The notes below the pieces were generated by a model. It was not told the DNA's origin and made no database searches. It was given only the letters and a program-made list of their open reading frames with translations. From Vitis vinifera (Eukaryota > Streptophyta > Magnoliopsida > Vitales > Vitaceae), in assembly GCF_030704535.1 (NCBI RefSeq), contig NC_081822.1, forward strand, positions 1,436,001-1,500,000: 64,000 nucleotides of DNA, in the 5' to 3' direction. Of the stretch, positions 34,789 to 47,563 are shown one piece after another. A program made the translations under genes and the position numbers. Positions within the stretch are counted from its first letter, which is position 1. Each line of letters opens with the position of its first letter.

Positions 34789-36995
34789 TACTAGGAAAGG
34801 GAGCACTGAAGAAAAATTTTATTTCAGCTTCAATGAATGATAAACTGTTCTATGGTTTTATGGAGGCTGGAAACAGAGAGACATAGCATCTTTGAAACTA
34901 CTTGCCAGCTCACCAAAAATAACGAACTTATATAACAAACCCTCTTATTAAAATATATGGCTATTTCTAATACTCCTCGTGATGGAGAATGAATATTATT
35001 ATGAATGCCCATCTTGCTTAATAGAGCCATGAATTGAGCAGGGAAGAGAGGTTTGGTTGACAAGTCTACTACTTGATGTTGAGAAGAGACATGGGGTGTT
35101 TTGAGGCAACCATTTTGAATCTTTTCTCTTACAAGGTGACAATCGATCTTTATGTGCTTAGTTGCTCGTGATACACCTTATTAGTTGTTATATGTAAAGC
35201 AACTTGATTATCACAAAACAAAACTACTGGATTTGGGTGATCAATATGTAGATCTTTGAGGTTACATTGGCCATGGACCTGTATTCAACTTCTGCTGATG
35301 ATCTTGATACGGTGTGTTGTTTCTTTGATTTCTAAGAACCTAAAGAATCTCCAGTAAAAACGTAGAAACCACTAATAGATTTTTTTTGTATCCCGACAAG
35401 CACTCCAATTTGAATCTGCATATGCTTTTAATTCAACCAACGAGGAAGAGGAAAGAAAAGACCTTGTCCAACTGTGGTCTTGATGTACTGAAGCACTCTA
35501 TGAACTGCTTGCAAGTGGGGAACCCTCGGTTTTGCAAGAAACTGACTTAGGCGATTTACTGCAAAAGACAAATCTGGTCTCGTGATAGTGAGATACAAAA
35601 GTTTCCCATTCATTCGTCTATATTCTGATGGAGCAACAAGTGGCACTCTCTCATCCTGTGAGAGCTTAACATTGGGGTCCATAGGCGTTTTTCTGGTCTT
35701 ACAGCCAAGATATCCTGTATCAAATAGAAACCGTAATGCATAATGTCTTTGATTTAGGGAAATTCCCTTTGTGGACCAAGCAACTTAAAGCCCCAAAAAA
35801 TATTTCTGATTCCCCAAATCTTTAAGATTAAAATGACTATTAAGAAAGCCTTTGAGATCTTCCACATACTTTGAATTATTGCTTAAAATCTTCAACAAGT
35901 AGAACATTTCAGAATTTGGAGAACCACTGTCGTGATGCCAGCTTAAGCCCATAGAGTGATTTGTGAAGTTTGTAACATTTGCTAACAATATGACCTTGTA
36001 AACCACACGGAGAACAAAGAGGGCGACCACGCTTGGGTTTGGGAGTGAAATTGATTGCAGAGGCAATAGCAGAAGAAAGAGAAGCTGATTCATCGACCCC
36101 CTGAATGTTCTGAAGAAGAAAATATCCCAAGATTAATAGTTTGTTGTCGTTCTTCTTGGACGACTAGCGCAAAAACCTTGGTAATTGGAGGTAGAGGATC
36201 CATTATCAAAATCCGAGTACGATTTTAAGCATAGGACTCATTGAGACTTATAAAAAATTGCATAACGCTCTTGTTGTTAGTAATCCTTCCAGGGCCTCAT
36301 TGTGCCACAGTGACAAACAGGTACCAACTGAAAATCCTTGAGCTCATCGTAAAGGATTTTGAGTTAAGTATAGTATGTATTGACATCAAGAGCCCTTGAT
36401 GAAGAGCAGCAAGGTATTTCTTAATCTGAAAAACGCAAGAACCATTTCTTTGATGAAATCGATCATGAAGATCGCTCTAAATCTCGTACGTAGTATTAAT
36501 GTAGAGAAGACTATTTACAATTTCTCTGGTAACAACATTAAGAATCCAAGATATTACCATACTATTGAGTCCAGACGCTGCTGGGTGAGGAATGCTACCA
36601 TTGACAAAACCAATCTTGTTCTTTGGAGTGAGGGCCATAAGCATGGATCAACTCCAAGTGTTGTAGTTACAGCCCGTCAAGTGATGAGAAACCAAAACGA
36701 GACCTGAGTGACCTCCGTTGTGGAGGAAGAAAGGACTATTGGAATCTTCCATAAGTGGTGGAGCAACGAGTCCAGTGATCGCAGTTCGCACGATTATTGT
36801 GACCACCGTAGGAGAGCAGAGCAAATATGCTCGGATACCATATTAGGAAAGGTTTATTTCAGCTTCAATGAATGATAAACTCTTCAACATTTTTACGAAG
36901 GCTAGAAACAAAGAAACAAAGCATCTTTGTAACTACTTGCCAACTCACCAAAAATAACAAACCCTCTTATTAAAATATATAGCCATTTCTAGTAG
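34789..36995 (-). mobile_element. Ty1/copia LTR retrotransposon fossil with paired LTRs
   Basis: LTRs at 34789-34972 (184 bp) and 36841-36995 (155 bp) share blocks such as TTTATTTCAGCTTCAATGAA and ACCCTCTTATTAAAATATAT, and have TACTAG/CTAGTA-type ends. Flanks GTGGG (34784-34788) and GTGGA (36996-37000) look like a target duplication. On the minus strand a tRNA-iMet-like primer site directly follows the 5' LTR. The interior keeps recognisable gag (including a zinc-knuckle-like stretch), reverse transcriptase and RNase H remnants in copia order. Integrase is not recognised and the interior is much shorter than in an intact copia. The element is broken, with many lesions and at least one large deletion. 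Divergence between the LTRs suggests an old insertion. Confidence 0.9.
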
Positions 36996-37773
36996 TGGAA
37001 ACTTTATACAACCATGACGATTCATTTGATAATTCTGCTCTATTAAATTATTAATTTTTGCAGCAAATTTTATTTAAGAATAAAAAGCTTTCATCTCAAG
37101 ATGCTTATTTAAACCATTTTGACTCGCGCCACACCTCTAAAGAATATTTTAAAATTTAAAAATTATTTTCACTTTATAAAAACTTATCATCTAAATCATT
37201 GACTTCATTAAAAAGAATAAATTCAACGACATCTTCCTCTGTTTGCACTCTTTAATTTATTTTTTAAATAAAAAGAGTATTCGAAATCCTTATAATGCTC
37301 TCAAATGTTTTTTATTGTTATTTTTAATAATTTATCTATTGATTCAACATAACAAAAAAAAAAAGTTTTTAAATTTAGGGGCAAATTTATAATAAAAAAG
37401 GTTTTTAAGAATTTATTTTTAAAATATGTTATTTTTTAAAATAAAATTGAAGTATTTTAAATATTTTTATAAAGTATTTTAAGTAACAAGTGAAAATATG
37501 AATAATGTTTCATTGGTCATTTATATATATTTGAATTTTGAAATATAATTTTATTTTTAAAATGTAATTTATAATTATTTCTAAAAACTATTTTTAAAGA
37601 ACTATTTTGCCAAAAGGAAATTGAAAACTGGCCTATATTTTTATGATTAATAACTTACAAATGCAAAACATTTATACCTGTAAATATATATTCTCCGCCT
37701 AAAGCATTGGGGGCTCAGGGCCATCTGGCAAGTGGCAACTATTTCCGGTCTCCTGAACCAAACGGAAACAGGC
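36996..37773. other. AT-rich spacer before F-box gene
   Basis: Very AT-rich and without gene signals. The last hundred bases are presumably the leader of the F-box gene. A GTG-initiated extension is open back to 37732, but translation most likely starts at ATG 37774. Confidence 0.55.
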
Positions 37774-38943
37774 ATGGCGGACTGGTCTCAACTCCACCCC
37801 GAGCTCCTAGACTTCATTGCCAAAAAGTTTAAAATCTACACGGACTATGTCCGCTTCCGAGCCGTGTGCCACAACTGGCGAGCCTCTGTCCCCAAAACGC
37901 CGCACCACCTCCCCACTCAACTCCCATGGCTCATGCTTCCTCAATCCCAACCTCACCACACTCACCGCCCCTTCTTCAGCCTCTCCCTCAACAAATTCCA
38001 CTTCCTCCAACTTCCTGAAGCGTCCCACCGCCGTCGCCGCCGCGGCTCCTCCCACGGTTGGCTTCTTATTCTCGACGAAGCTCCTGAAATCTTTCTCCTC
38101 AACCCTCTCACCAGGTCCAAGGTCCATCTCCCTCCTCTCTCCACTTTTCCGAATGTTGTCCGCTTCAACTTCGCCGACGTCGGCCGCGAGTACGCTCTCC
38201 GGACCTCGTCCGGCGATGTCTACACTCGGAGTCTCAAAAAGATGAGAGATTCGTTTATCAAGAAAACGATTCTCTCGTCGAGTCCTGCCAATGGTTCCGA
38301 TTTCATCGCAGTCGTTATTCTAAATCAAACCGGCGATTTGGCCCTTTGTAGGAAAAGTGACGATTCTTGGACTTTTTTGGAGGATGCACAGTCGTATGCT
38401 GAGGATGTTATATTCCATAGAGGATTGTTCTATGCTGTGAATAAGTACGGATCGATTGCTGTGTGTGATGTGAGCGGTTCGTCTCCTAGGGTTTCGATAA
38501 TTGAAATGCCGCAGCAATTTGGTGGGGATTTGCAGTATTTGGTCGAATCGGGGGAGGAACTGTTGTTGGTTACTAGGTATCTAGATCTTACATATGATGT
38601 TGAGCCTGATCAGACTAGTCTGATCTATAGAACAACGCGGTTCCAAGTTTGTAGGCTAGATTTGAAAGCCCCAAGGTGGGAGGTGGTGAGCAGCCTGGGC
38701 GATCGGGCATTGTTTCTAGGGGAAAATTTGTCATTGTCTTTGTCATCTGTGGATTTTCCGGGATGTAAAGGGAATTGCATCTATTATACGGATGATTATT
38801 CTGAGGATAATTATGATGGCATTGGTGGTGAACAGGATTTAGGCATTTTCAACTTAGAAGATGGCAGCATCGAACCATTACCATGTTCACATTTTCGGAT
38901 ACGCTGGCCTCCACCACTCTGGGTTACGCCCAATCCATGTTGA
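37774..38943 (+). CDS. F-box protein with DUF295 domain (SKIP23-like)
   Basis: Probable substrate receptor of an SCF ubiquitin ligase. The single-exon frame gives 389 aa from MADWSQLHPELLDFIAKKF. The N-terminal F-box reads WSQLHPELLDFIAKKF...DYVRFRAVCHNWRAS (residues 4-39), where SKP1 binds. The rest matches the plant DUF295 pattern: GWLLILDE, EIFLLNPLTRSKVHLPP, a central beta-rich region, and a C-terminal region with FQVCRLDL, LGDRALFLGENLSLSLSS and GNCIYYTDD. No transmembrane segment or signal peptide is evident. The first 120 codons are much more C-rich than the later ones. No miR394-like site was noticed in it, so I see no link to the MIR394 locus in this window. The substrate is unknown. 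Confidence 0.9.
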   Translation: MADWSQLHPELLDFIAKKFKIYTDYVRFRAVCHNWRASVPKTPHHLPTQLPWLMLPQSQPHHTHRPFFSLSLNKFHFLQLPEASHRRRRRGSSHGWLLILDEAPEIFLLNPLTRSKVHLPPLSTFPNVVRFNFADVGREYALRTSSGDVYTRSLKKMRDSFIKKTILSSSPANGSDFIAVVILNQTGDLALCRKSDDSWTFLEDAQSYAEDVIFHRGLFYAVNKYGSIAVCDVSGSSPRVSIIEMPQQFGGDLQYLVESGEELLLVTRYLDLTYDVEPDQTSLIYRTTRFQVCRLDLKAPRWEVVSSLGDRALFLGENLSLSLSSVDFPGCKGNCIYYTDDYSEDNYDGIGGEQDLGIFNLEDGSIEPLPCSHFRIRWPPPLWVTPNPC

Positions 38944-41507
38944 ATTGGGGTTATCTTGGTTGTAACTTGTAAGTACAATTGTTCATATTCTGTATCTATG
39001 CCGAATTTGTATATTCTTGTCATCGTAGTAATCATATCTCACAGCTGATAAGCTACTGGTAATATGGTGGTGATAATGATTGCTAGGATTTGCTCATTGT
39101 TCAATGATACTATAGTAATATGGTATGAATATTTATAATGGTAAAGGAATTCAAGAAATATGATTGGACCTGAATACTTTGAGGCAATTTGAAATTTTTT
39201 TAGGTATTCTTACACTAAGTATTATTATACATAACAATTTTGGAGGCCATGTGAAAGGCAGTCATTTTGAGGTAACTCGGGCAAGGCATCAAGAGCTGTA
39301 GCTGTGAGACTTGATCTTCATAATTCAAATCTTCATTGAAAACAAGAAAATCAACATTTTGAGTAGTGTATAAAGGGGTATTCACATAGTTGGTCCTTCT
39401 TGAACTGCTCCTTTCCAGGATGCACATCATACTTCCAATCCACATTTATGCTTGATCTTCCATGGAAGTTCAATTGTTGACACTGATGTTTCCTTAATGT
39501 TGAAGCGTAGTTTTCTTCTTTTCGTTATTTTAGTTAAGTTGCAGATTGTTATAAACGGTGTATTTGCTGAGCATTTTAGTTCTGCATCCACTTCTTTATT
39601 CAAAGTAAGAAGCCCCCAAGTGGAATTTGTTACCTCTGATGATTGGGTCCCAACTATATATCATTGGTTTCCAGACCAACGTTAGAAGTAGTACTGTTAA
39701 TGATATGCCCCTCACAACAAAATCTTTGATCAAACTCTATTTCTGATATCATGTGTGGTCATTTTTGTTGTTCTTTTTTGTCCCTCTTCATTTTTCAGCT
39801 TCAGTGTTGTACTTTCTCCAAGTGCCTCACTTATTTTGAGTTTGTATCATCGATTAAGATTATGTAGTTTTGATGTCGTAATAAATGTATTTGGATTGTA
39901 TAAACATGCTAAACTTGTTGAATTGGATTCTTTAAGACCTCTTGAGTTGCGCTATCATTTACTACACCTTCATGGTTTGAAGTTCTAATACTTTTCTCCA
40001 AAAGGAACATTTCCTTTAACTATATCAGCTATAATAATATTTCCCAAGTGTCTTTCCAATACACAGGCAAGTTTCAAATGTTGCATGGTAGAAATGAAGG
40101 TAGTGTGTTTGTCTGAGAACTTGCATTCAATTTGTTTTTATTGAAAGGGTATGTTTTGCTTAAATGAATATAAATGGGTTGAGGGGATGGTGATCTTTCA
40201 ATCTCAATGGAGTTCTTAGTCTTTTCAATGCTTAGATGGTTTGGTTAGTGCCTTTACACTTTACAGTATTAAGACTTTCTATGTTGCTTTGTGGGGAGAA
40301 ATGGAGATGGGCGAGGGATTTTCTATATAGCTGTGTGGAGAGAAATGGGGAAGTCAGGCAACAGATAGCCTATGATCTGTTCTTTTCTAAAGCTAAGCTG
40401 AAGCTTGCGATACAAGATATACCTTGATTCTTGAATGGTTGCCTTCAGATGTCCGCCTTTTTTTGTCCTGAACCTGTGATGAAAAGGAAGACGACTTAAA
40501 AGAGATCTGATTCTTTGGAATATGGAAGATGTATAGGAAAATTTTAATATTGAATTCAATCTGCCTTGTTGGAAAAAAAGAGATGCAATTTCCCTTTTTT
40601 TTACACAAACCTTTCATCCCGCGACTTATCTTCTTCCTCACTCCTTGCTTGATTCTATTAGAAACCGAGAGCAAGGTCTGACCTCCCTGATGAAGCTACC
40701 CTTGGTTGATACTTTCACGGGATCCGCCTCAGCACTGGCTTGAAGAGAAGAGTTTCCTGTGTCTAGAAATTTTCATCCTTAAAAGTATTAAAAATGGTAA
40801 AAATACTTCCTAAAACGCACTTTTAGACTAGTGGGGAAAGTCAATATATTGATACCTAGTGTAATAAGGATCCAATTGGAGGACAGGTGCCTTAATTCAC
40901 GCCAAATTTTTCCCTAGATTCAGATACATGTTTCTGCACTGCCTGATTTAGATAATCAGATTTGAGATGTCTTCGTTGTTAGAAACTCGATTATTATCCA
41001 TGCTTCGATTCGAATTAACAGCAACTGGTGGAGCTCAAGTTATGGTTTGGTTTAGATGGCTTTTACTGGGCTAAAACTTGCAGGCCTCTAGGTAGAGCTT
41101 TATTTCCTCGCTGCGAGCCCATCTTTAACGTTGTTTCAGGGCAAGATTCTTTTTAGTGGGCCAACTCATTACCTGAGTAGCAGGCCTTTTCTCCAGAATA
41201 TACGTGTCATAAATTTTGAAACTCAACAAAAATTCCGAGAGCCAAAACTCTAGTGTATAAAGCTCCATCCAAAGGATGAAAAAGTACTTATTCACATCTC
41301 CTTAAAAAGGGGGAAAATGCAAATCGGACCCCAGAATCACTCCATTTGACTTTTACTGTACACATACTTTAAATTGATTTAAGTTCTACCGTTTTCACAG
41401 TGCTCAACAACTAACTTCACAACCACCTGGTATTCTATTTACAGTATTACGAAGAACAAAGAGGACATTTGGTATCTAAAACCCTCGTAAATCATCCCTT
41501 TGCTTTG
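38944..41507. other. Intergenic region without recognised genes
   Basis: 3' flank of the F-box gene followed by about 2 kb of spacer of moderate AT content. Open frames near 39.45 and 39.75 kb match no family I know and lack convincing starts. The right end is the 3' flank of the minus-strand CRAL-TRIO-like gene. Confidence 0.5.
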
Positions 41508-42492
41508 CTATGCTATGCACCTCATTGAGTACATTCCCACCGGCGAATCATGCGTTGGTGAAGCGTAGGTTCTGGGGTGATCACTCTCCAAACCGTAGTC
41601 CATCAACGGACGGTCTTCCAGTTCCTCATCGTGATCCAATACAAACTCAGGTATCTCGAGTCCGTTCCTCCTTACATGGCTCCACAGAAACTCAAGCCTG
41701 TTCACGTATTGAAGCTTCTGGTATAACCTACACGGTGCGCAGAGCAAAGTGTTAGTACCAGAAATCAATTAAACTAATTTAATTAGTTGGTAATAATATA
41801 TGTTTTCAGAATAATCAAGATAATGATATCGTTTCGTTTTAACTCCGCGGATCTTGAATCTTTTTCTAAAAATATACGTCCACTAGAGAAGTTGAAAGCC
41901 TCCGTGACCACGGCACTCAAGTGCGCAGTTTAGCATAGGTGAGTGTAAAGTGCGCCGGGTATGGCGAGAGAGAGTATCTTTCTTACCCTCCGTTAAATAG
42001 AAAACGACCAAAGGTGGCGAAGAAGAGCCTGGCCTGCAGACCGGGGTGTAGGAAGTAAACCGCCTCGATGTGATCTTTAACATTGATCGGAATGGCCTCG
42101 TAGATCGACCGGAGGACCGAGATTCCAGGAAAGTTATCGCTCCTCTGAACACCTGTATGCACATACACCACAGAGAACGGCTTCTCTCCCAGCTGAGAGA
42201 AAATCTTCTCCTCCAAATACTTTTTCAACACCTCAACACTTATAACCCGAGCTGATCACACAAAACCACAAACAACTCAATTCAACATCAACACCAAGAT
42301 CAAAATCCACAAACCCTAACTACAACGAGCATAACCCAAAGAAAGAGACCGTCACTCACCGGGAAAGTACTTTCCGATGATAACAAGAACCTTCCGACCG
42401 TGTCTATCCGTACCTTGGATCTTGAAGATCTGAAGCTTCTCCATCAGTTGTTCTTGATCGATATGAGACAGGCCAGAAGCAGAAGAACTCAT
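41508..42492 (-). CDS. Small divergent CRAL-TRIO (SEC14-like) protein
   Basis: Exons 42360-42492, 41987-42251 and 41508-41727 join in phase to 205 aa starting MSSSASGLSHIDQEQLMEKL. The body reads HGRKVLVIIGKYFPA, EEKIFSQLGEKPFSVVYVHT, VLRSIYEAIPINVKDHIEAV and FLHPGLQARLFFATFGRF. This fits the CRAL_TRIO_2 group found in GDAP2-like and small plant SEC14-related proteins; from memory the closest Arabidopsis gene is At4g35750 (about 202 aa). It is a single-domain protein with no signal peptide. Lipid or small-ligand binding is inferred from the fold only and is not proven for this group. The C-terminus (LDHDEELEDRPLMDYG) is acidic. The 5' end faces a long AT-rich spacer. Confidence 0.9.
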
Positions 42493-45400
42493 GGCTAAAC
42501 CAAAGGTCCTAAACCTCAACCTCTTTTCAATAGTTTAATTGTTACTACTTACGAGCGCCAATAAAGAAAACAAAACAAAAACAGTTCGCCCGAGTTTTGG
42601 TCGTTGTAACTTGCAAAAAGCAAAGACTCCGTCGGCGGACTCCCCCACATACATTTATATATATATATATATATATTATAGAGAGAGAAACTAGAGAGGG
42701 GTGCGGGAGTTATCCGATTGAAATATGAAAAACTGAGATTGAAATGGAGCGGGCGGTTTGAAGGAATATTCTCAAGCATCTTCCCCTTATTTGGACTGTT
42801 AACTCCGTTATCTTCTGACACGTGTGCTTATCCCACACGTTTAGGCACTATCTAAACAGGGGTTTTGTGCGACTGTCTCCATTCTTCCTTCTCTATGGAC
42901 GCAGGAAATACATCGATGTTTATTTCCTTCTTTTTCATTTTTTTGTTTTTACCAAATCAATCATCCATAAAAACCAAAATTTTAAAAATTATTTATATTA
43001 TGAAAACAAATAGGAAATAGTATAATTTATACGAATTTTCTGGATCAGACAAAATCACTTGAAATTTTTTTTAACGTTATTATTAAAGGTAACGTACGCC
43101 GTGGATGAACGAAGCTTCCGAAGTCATCCATCAAATAAAAGTCCAACAAGTGGGCCAATCTGTTTTGTTACATCCGTAGAAATAATTACAGAATTCCAAT
43201 CCTTCTCCCATTCGAAACCGAAGAAAAAGTTGAAGTGTGGGCCACCGTCTGGGGACAACACATGACGAGGTAGGGTTTATCTAGACTTTACTAATTAACA
43301 ATACTATTTTGAAACCAAAATGCTAATAAAAGCTCGTCCGACGCTGACAGGTGGTGGTTTTATGATTACGTCTTTATGAAGAAAACGATAAAATAGTTCA
43401 CCATCAAAATTAGTATCGAGGTGATGGAGGGGTTGAATCATATGTGATACACTGACAGGGAACTCTCACAAATATCTTCACTTATTTTAATCTTAATTTA
43501 AGTCATTTTCCTTATCTTCAATTTTTAAAATTCAAGATGATTTGGTATAATATTTTCTTTTTAATATAAAAAAATGGAATTTCCATATCAGTATTTGGTC
43601 TTGTTCAATTTGCACTTGTATAATGAAATTTCAAAATGCAAAAAATAATAATAATAATAATAATTATGGACTTTTAAATATATAATTTGACTTACAAATA
43701 ATTAGAAGGTGTATTGCTTATATAAGTTTTATGAATATTAAAATATTTTTATAGTAATTATAAGAAGTATTTTTAATATTTAAATGATGGAAAATTTTTA
43801 AATATTATAAAAAATAGAAATATTTTTTAAAATCATTATTAAAACCACTTTTAATTTAATTTTTTTATGCTCCGGATCTTGGAAGGGAATTTTATGCTCC
43901 GTTTTCAACATTCTATTGAGTTTTCTCCTTGTACTAGTATTGTTAAAGCATAGTCTTCAAATGCACAAGCCCCACCTCACACCCAAAAGTCTTATCGGAC
44001 TGGTAACACACGTTACACGTTTGAGCCAAGTGAAATATGATAAATATGTATATTCAAAATTCAATTTAAATAATATAAATTTTATTATTTAAAATATTTT
44101 TAAAAATTTTAACAGAAAATTAAATTATATAAATTTCAATATCTAATTAAAAATATTAAAAATTTAAAATTAAATGAGCGAGACACACCTGTGCCATAGA
44201 CACAAGGCTTAACAAGCCCGGGAATAGGAATGATTGAATCTTACCCTTTAACAATTGTATTAAATCTTGGTTAGTCCCTTTACGTGCTATATATTAAGTA
44301 TTAGGTCTTGCTTAAACCAATGTTTGGTAAATTAATTTAATAATTTAAAGTGAATAAATAATTTAATTTAAATTATAAAATAAATTAAATATGTTTAATA
44401 AAATAATTTAATAATATTACTTAAAATAAAAAATAACTTTAAATAAAAAAAAATTAATTTATTATAAAATTTATATTTATATTTTATTTTTTTATCATAA
44501 TTTTCTCAAAAATCACTTTTACTATTCTACGAACTATATTGTTACTTGATATCCTTTACCTTAATTATAATTTATGAGGATAAATATATCAATTTGATTA
44601 CTTGAAATAAATTTTAAGTTAATTTTATTAAATAAATTTAATACTTAATATAAAAATAAATAATGAATTTTAAGTTAATAATTTAATGATTATGAGAAGT
44701 TCTTTTTTCAGAATCAATGAAAATTTTGAAAAAAAAAAATTACTTTTCAATAAATTCTAATTTGATTTATATTTAAAATTATTTTATATTTAATAAAAAT
44801 ACTAATATTATCTTTTAAAAATAATAGAAATAGATAAATTATATATATATATATATATATAAAGAATAGCTGTTCCAATACGAAACTATAAAAAAACAAA
44901 TACAAAAGAACTCGAGGGTTAAGAGTCTTATAGACGATGATGAAGGTTGGGGTATGGACGAACTCAAAAAGAAGACCTCACCAATTGTAGGCTTGTAGCA
45001 GAGGAAGTGCCCACTCCCGTTCCCAATTCAAAACCAAACAGTGAAGATATACGATAGTCAACAGCCATCAGCCATCAACACAAAAACCAGGGGCTGCATC
45101 CAGGAAATCAGAAGGATCCCTCTGACAATGCCTTGGGGACCCAAAAGAGAAATTAATAATAAAACACGACTGACCAATGGAATGCTCACCTTTCTTGGAT
45201 TCTCTTTCTTTGAAGCTTCCTGCATTGGGTTATTCATCTGCATAGGAAAACATATTAGATTTTGGCCCTGGGACAGTCTATCAAAATTTGTATTATCTTG
45301 AAATTTCTTTATCAATTTTAACAAATCCTACTCAATTTCTACATAGAGATGTGATTTCAAATTTCAATCATAAGATTAAGATGAACTTTGCTTTTGTATC

Positions 45401-46008
45401 TGAAGTTTAAATAGATTTGAATTTAAATGAAATTTGAATAGAAGTTGATGAAAATGTGTCTTTCAGACTATAGATTTAAAGAAAAAGTTAAATTTTTTGC
45501 TTTTTGTATTAAGCCAAAAAAAAAAAAACTCACATAAGCGATGCAAAATCATTTTAAGTCTATTAAGATTAACAAAAATACAAACCTAATCAAAGTGAAT
45601 ATCGAATTGAGACAACAAAACAAACAGAAGTGATTAAACAAATGAATATAATGGTCATCATTTTAAACTGTTTGGCAGGCAAGAAAATCGATATAGGCTT
45701 ATGCAAAGTGGAATCTTATGATTTGGTCATTATTCAGTGGTCAAAATGTTGGATGACTTTTGATAATTACATACACAGGCTAAAAAAATGAAGATCAGAT
45801 GGATTGAATTCCAATTGAAGCCAATGCGATGATCACTTTCTTCTTAAAGGTTTCAGGTCACAAGTGGATCTGGGCAGTTTTCTAAACCAAGATAACTATT
45901 TCTATAGTCAAAGGAAGGGGAGAAAGACAGAACACCGTCAATATTCATGTCTCTGACGACCAGATTTGGGATTTCTATGGTTTTTTGGATGACATTAACA
46001 CACCAAAA
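42493..46008. other. Long AT-rich intergenic region
   Basis: It starts with the promoter of the CRAL-TRIO-like gene, which includes a TA microsatellite at about 42655-42676. The remainder is strongly AT-rich, with another TA run near 44845-44863. A degenerate palindromic stretch near 43730-43862 resembles the fold-back MITEs elsewhere in the window. A frame near 45.04-45.30 kb is open on both strands but matches nothing known. Any missing 5' exon of the Root_cap gene would lie here. Confidence 0.5.
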
Positions 46009-47034
46009 ATGTCATTGGTTTATAGGACCTGTCATTGGTTTATAGATTGCAGGCTCTGCAAGCCTTATTGTTGTAAGATATGCCCTTCTCACTTTAATTT
46101 CATGGGGTAGTAAGTAGTATTGAACCCAAAGTCATTGGTTCCCTAGTGACCACTGGATACTACATGGCAAAGGAGTGATTTTATGCATCTTTCATTTCCT
46201 TTTTAGTTCCCCTTTTCAATTCTTTTCTTGATTGTTTGAGCTAATAGATTGATACAAGTGTTAATCATTGTTGGTGTTGTTCGCTTGTTTTGCTTTTCTC
46301 TGTTGTGCTGCAAATCAGCTTGTGACAGGCCAGGAGCAGTGTGTCAAGATCCACGGCTCATTGGAGGTGATGGGCTCATGTTTTATTTTCATGGCAAAAA
46401 GGACAAGGACTTTTGCTTGGTGTCTGATCCTACAGTTCACATAAATGCTCATTTTATTGGCAAGAGTGGCAAGAAGGGACGAGATTTCACTTGGGTCCAA
46501 TCTATTGGGGTCTTGTTTGGTTCCCATCAGTTATATATTGGTGCAAAGAAAGTTTCCAAATGGCATGAATCAGTTGACAATATGCTGATCCAATTGAATG
46601 GAGAAGAGATCATGGTACCAGCCGGAATGAGCAAAAGATGGAGGTCACCAGTTTCAGGGTTGAAGATCCAAGGTATAGCTGAGACAAACAAGGTGAAGGT
46701 TGCAGTGGAAGGGCTGGTGGAAATAGAAGCACGTGTGGTTCCAATTTCTTCAGAGGAATCAAGGGTGCATGGATATGACATCACAGAAGATGATTGCTTT
46801 GCACATTTAGAGCTCAATTTCAAGTTTCACACTCTAAGCAAGAGGGTGGATGGAGTCTTGGGGCAGACCTACAGATCAAGTTACAGAAGCCGAGTAAAAT
46901 TGGCAGCTGCCATGCCAATCATGGGAGGGGCAGATAAGTTTAACACTTCGCATCTGTTTGCAACAGATTGTGCAGTTTCTAACTTTGGATTGAAAAAAGG
47001 TATAGCTGAGGGTGGAGAGCCACTGACTACTTAG
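46009..47034 (+). CDS. Root_cap family protein, N-terminus unresolved
   Basis: The main exon, 46319-47034, encodes a Root_cap (PF06830-type) domain: CDRPGAVCQDPRLIGGDGL, FYFHGKKDKDFCLVSD, INAHFIGKSGKKGRDFTWVQ, EDDCFAHLELNFKF, GVLGQTYRSSY and MPIMGGADKFNTSHLFATDC. Members are secreted, LEA-related proteins of unknown biochemical role. A GTAAGA donor at 46073 lets the upstream segment ending CRLCKPYC join as CRLCKPYC-SCDRPG, which matches the family's cysteine-rich linker. The in-frame ATG at 46009 gives 259 aa, but without the usual signal peptide and without most of the cysteine-rich N-terminal region (family about 330-350 aa). Either a further 5' exon joins at an acceptor before 46050, which also fits in phase, or the gene is 5'-truncated. 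Confidence 0.75.
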
Positions 47035-47563
47035 TGTAGAAGTGGAAAGGCAGAAAGGATTAATCTGCAGAAGGTAACAAGGTCAAAGGAAAGAATCAAG
47101 CACCTTGCAGTAATAAAATCAAATCTAACGGTGAGCTTCTAATGAATTTAAGAAATTTATCTCTATGGGGAAACATTTCTTGTATGACGTCTTTAAGAAA
47201 CATTTTCTTTTCTTTTTTTGGGTTCAACAGTGGAAAAAATTGAAGGTGCTGCCTGTTTAAAAGAAAGTTCATCGCTTTCCCTATTAATTTTATAGACAGG
47301 TGTTAAGCATAGGCACCAAGGTTTCATGAGCCAAAGGAGTATGCAAACAGTGGCTTACACTAATAATAAGAGAATACTTGCCTTGACAATGGGACGACCA
47401 GCCAACCCTTTCCTGGATACGGCTGGCAAACTGTCATTTGATTTGCCAGCGTTCATTTCCATGCACTGAATGGTCAGTTGTAAGCCCCCAAGGGATTTTT
47501 CCACTTGTCTTTTTCCCTGAAGAAGCACTATACTTCACACAAATCAGTGTGAACAATTGGGGA
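47035..47563. other. Convergent 3' spacer
   Basis: 3' flanks of the plus-strand Root_cap gene and the minus-strand DYW gene meet here. No gene or strong terminator-like structure is seen. Confidence 0.6.

Noticed and set aside
36396-36707. Plus-strand frame of about 100 codons within the copia fossil
   Set aside because: It is antisense to the gag region of the element and is a shadow frame.
45041-45324. Frames open on both strands in the spacer upstream of Root_cap
   Set aside because: Neither strand resembles a known protein and there are no fitting splice sites into the Root_cap exon. A signal-like MLTFLGFSFF stretch on the plus strand could not be joined convincingly.
46249-46318. Plus-strand frame running into the Root_cap exon with a hydrophobic start
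   Set aside because: It begins at a TTG codon and the hydrophobic part is the pyrimidine-rich end of an intron. The AG at 46317-46318 followed by a family-perfect junction makes 46319 the true exon start.
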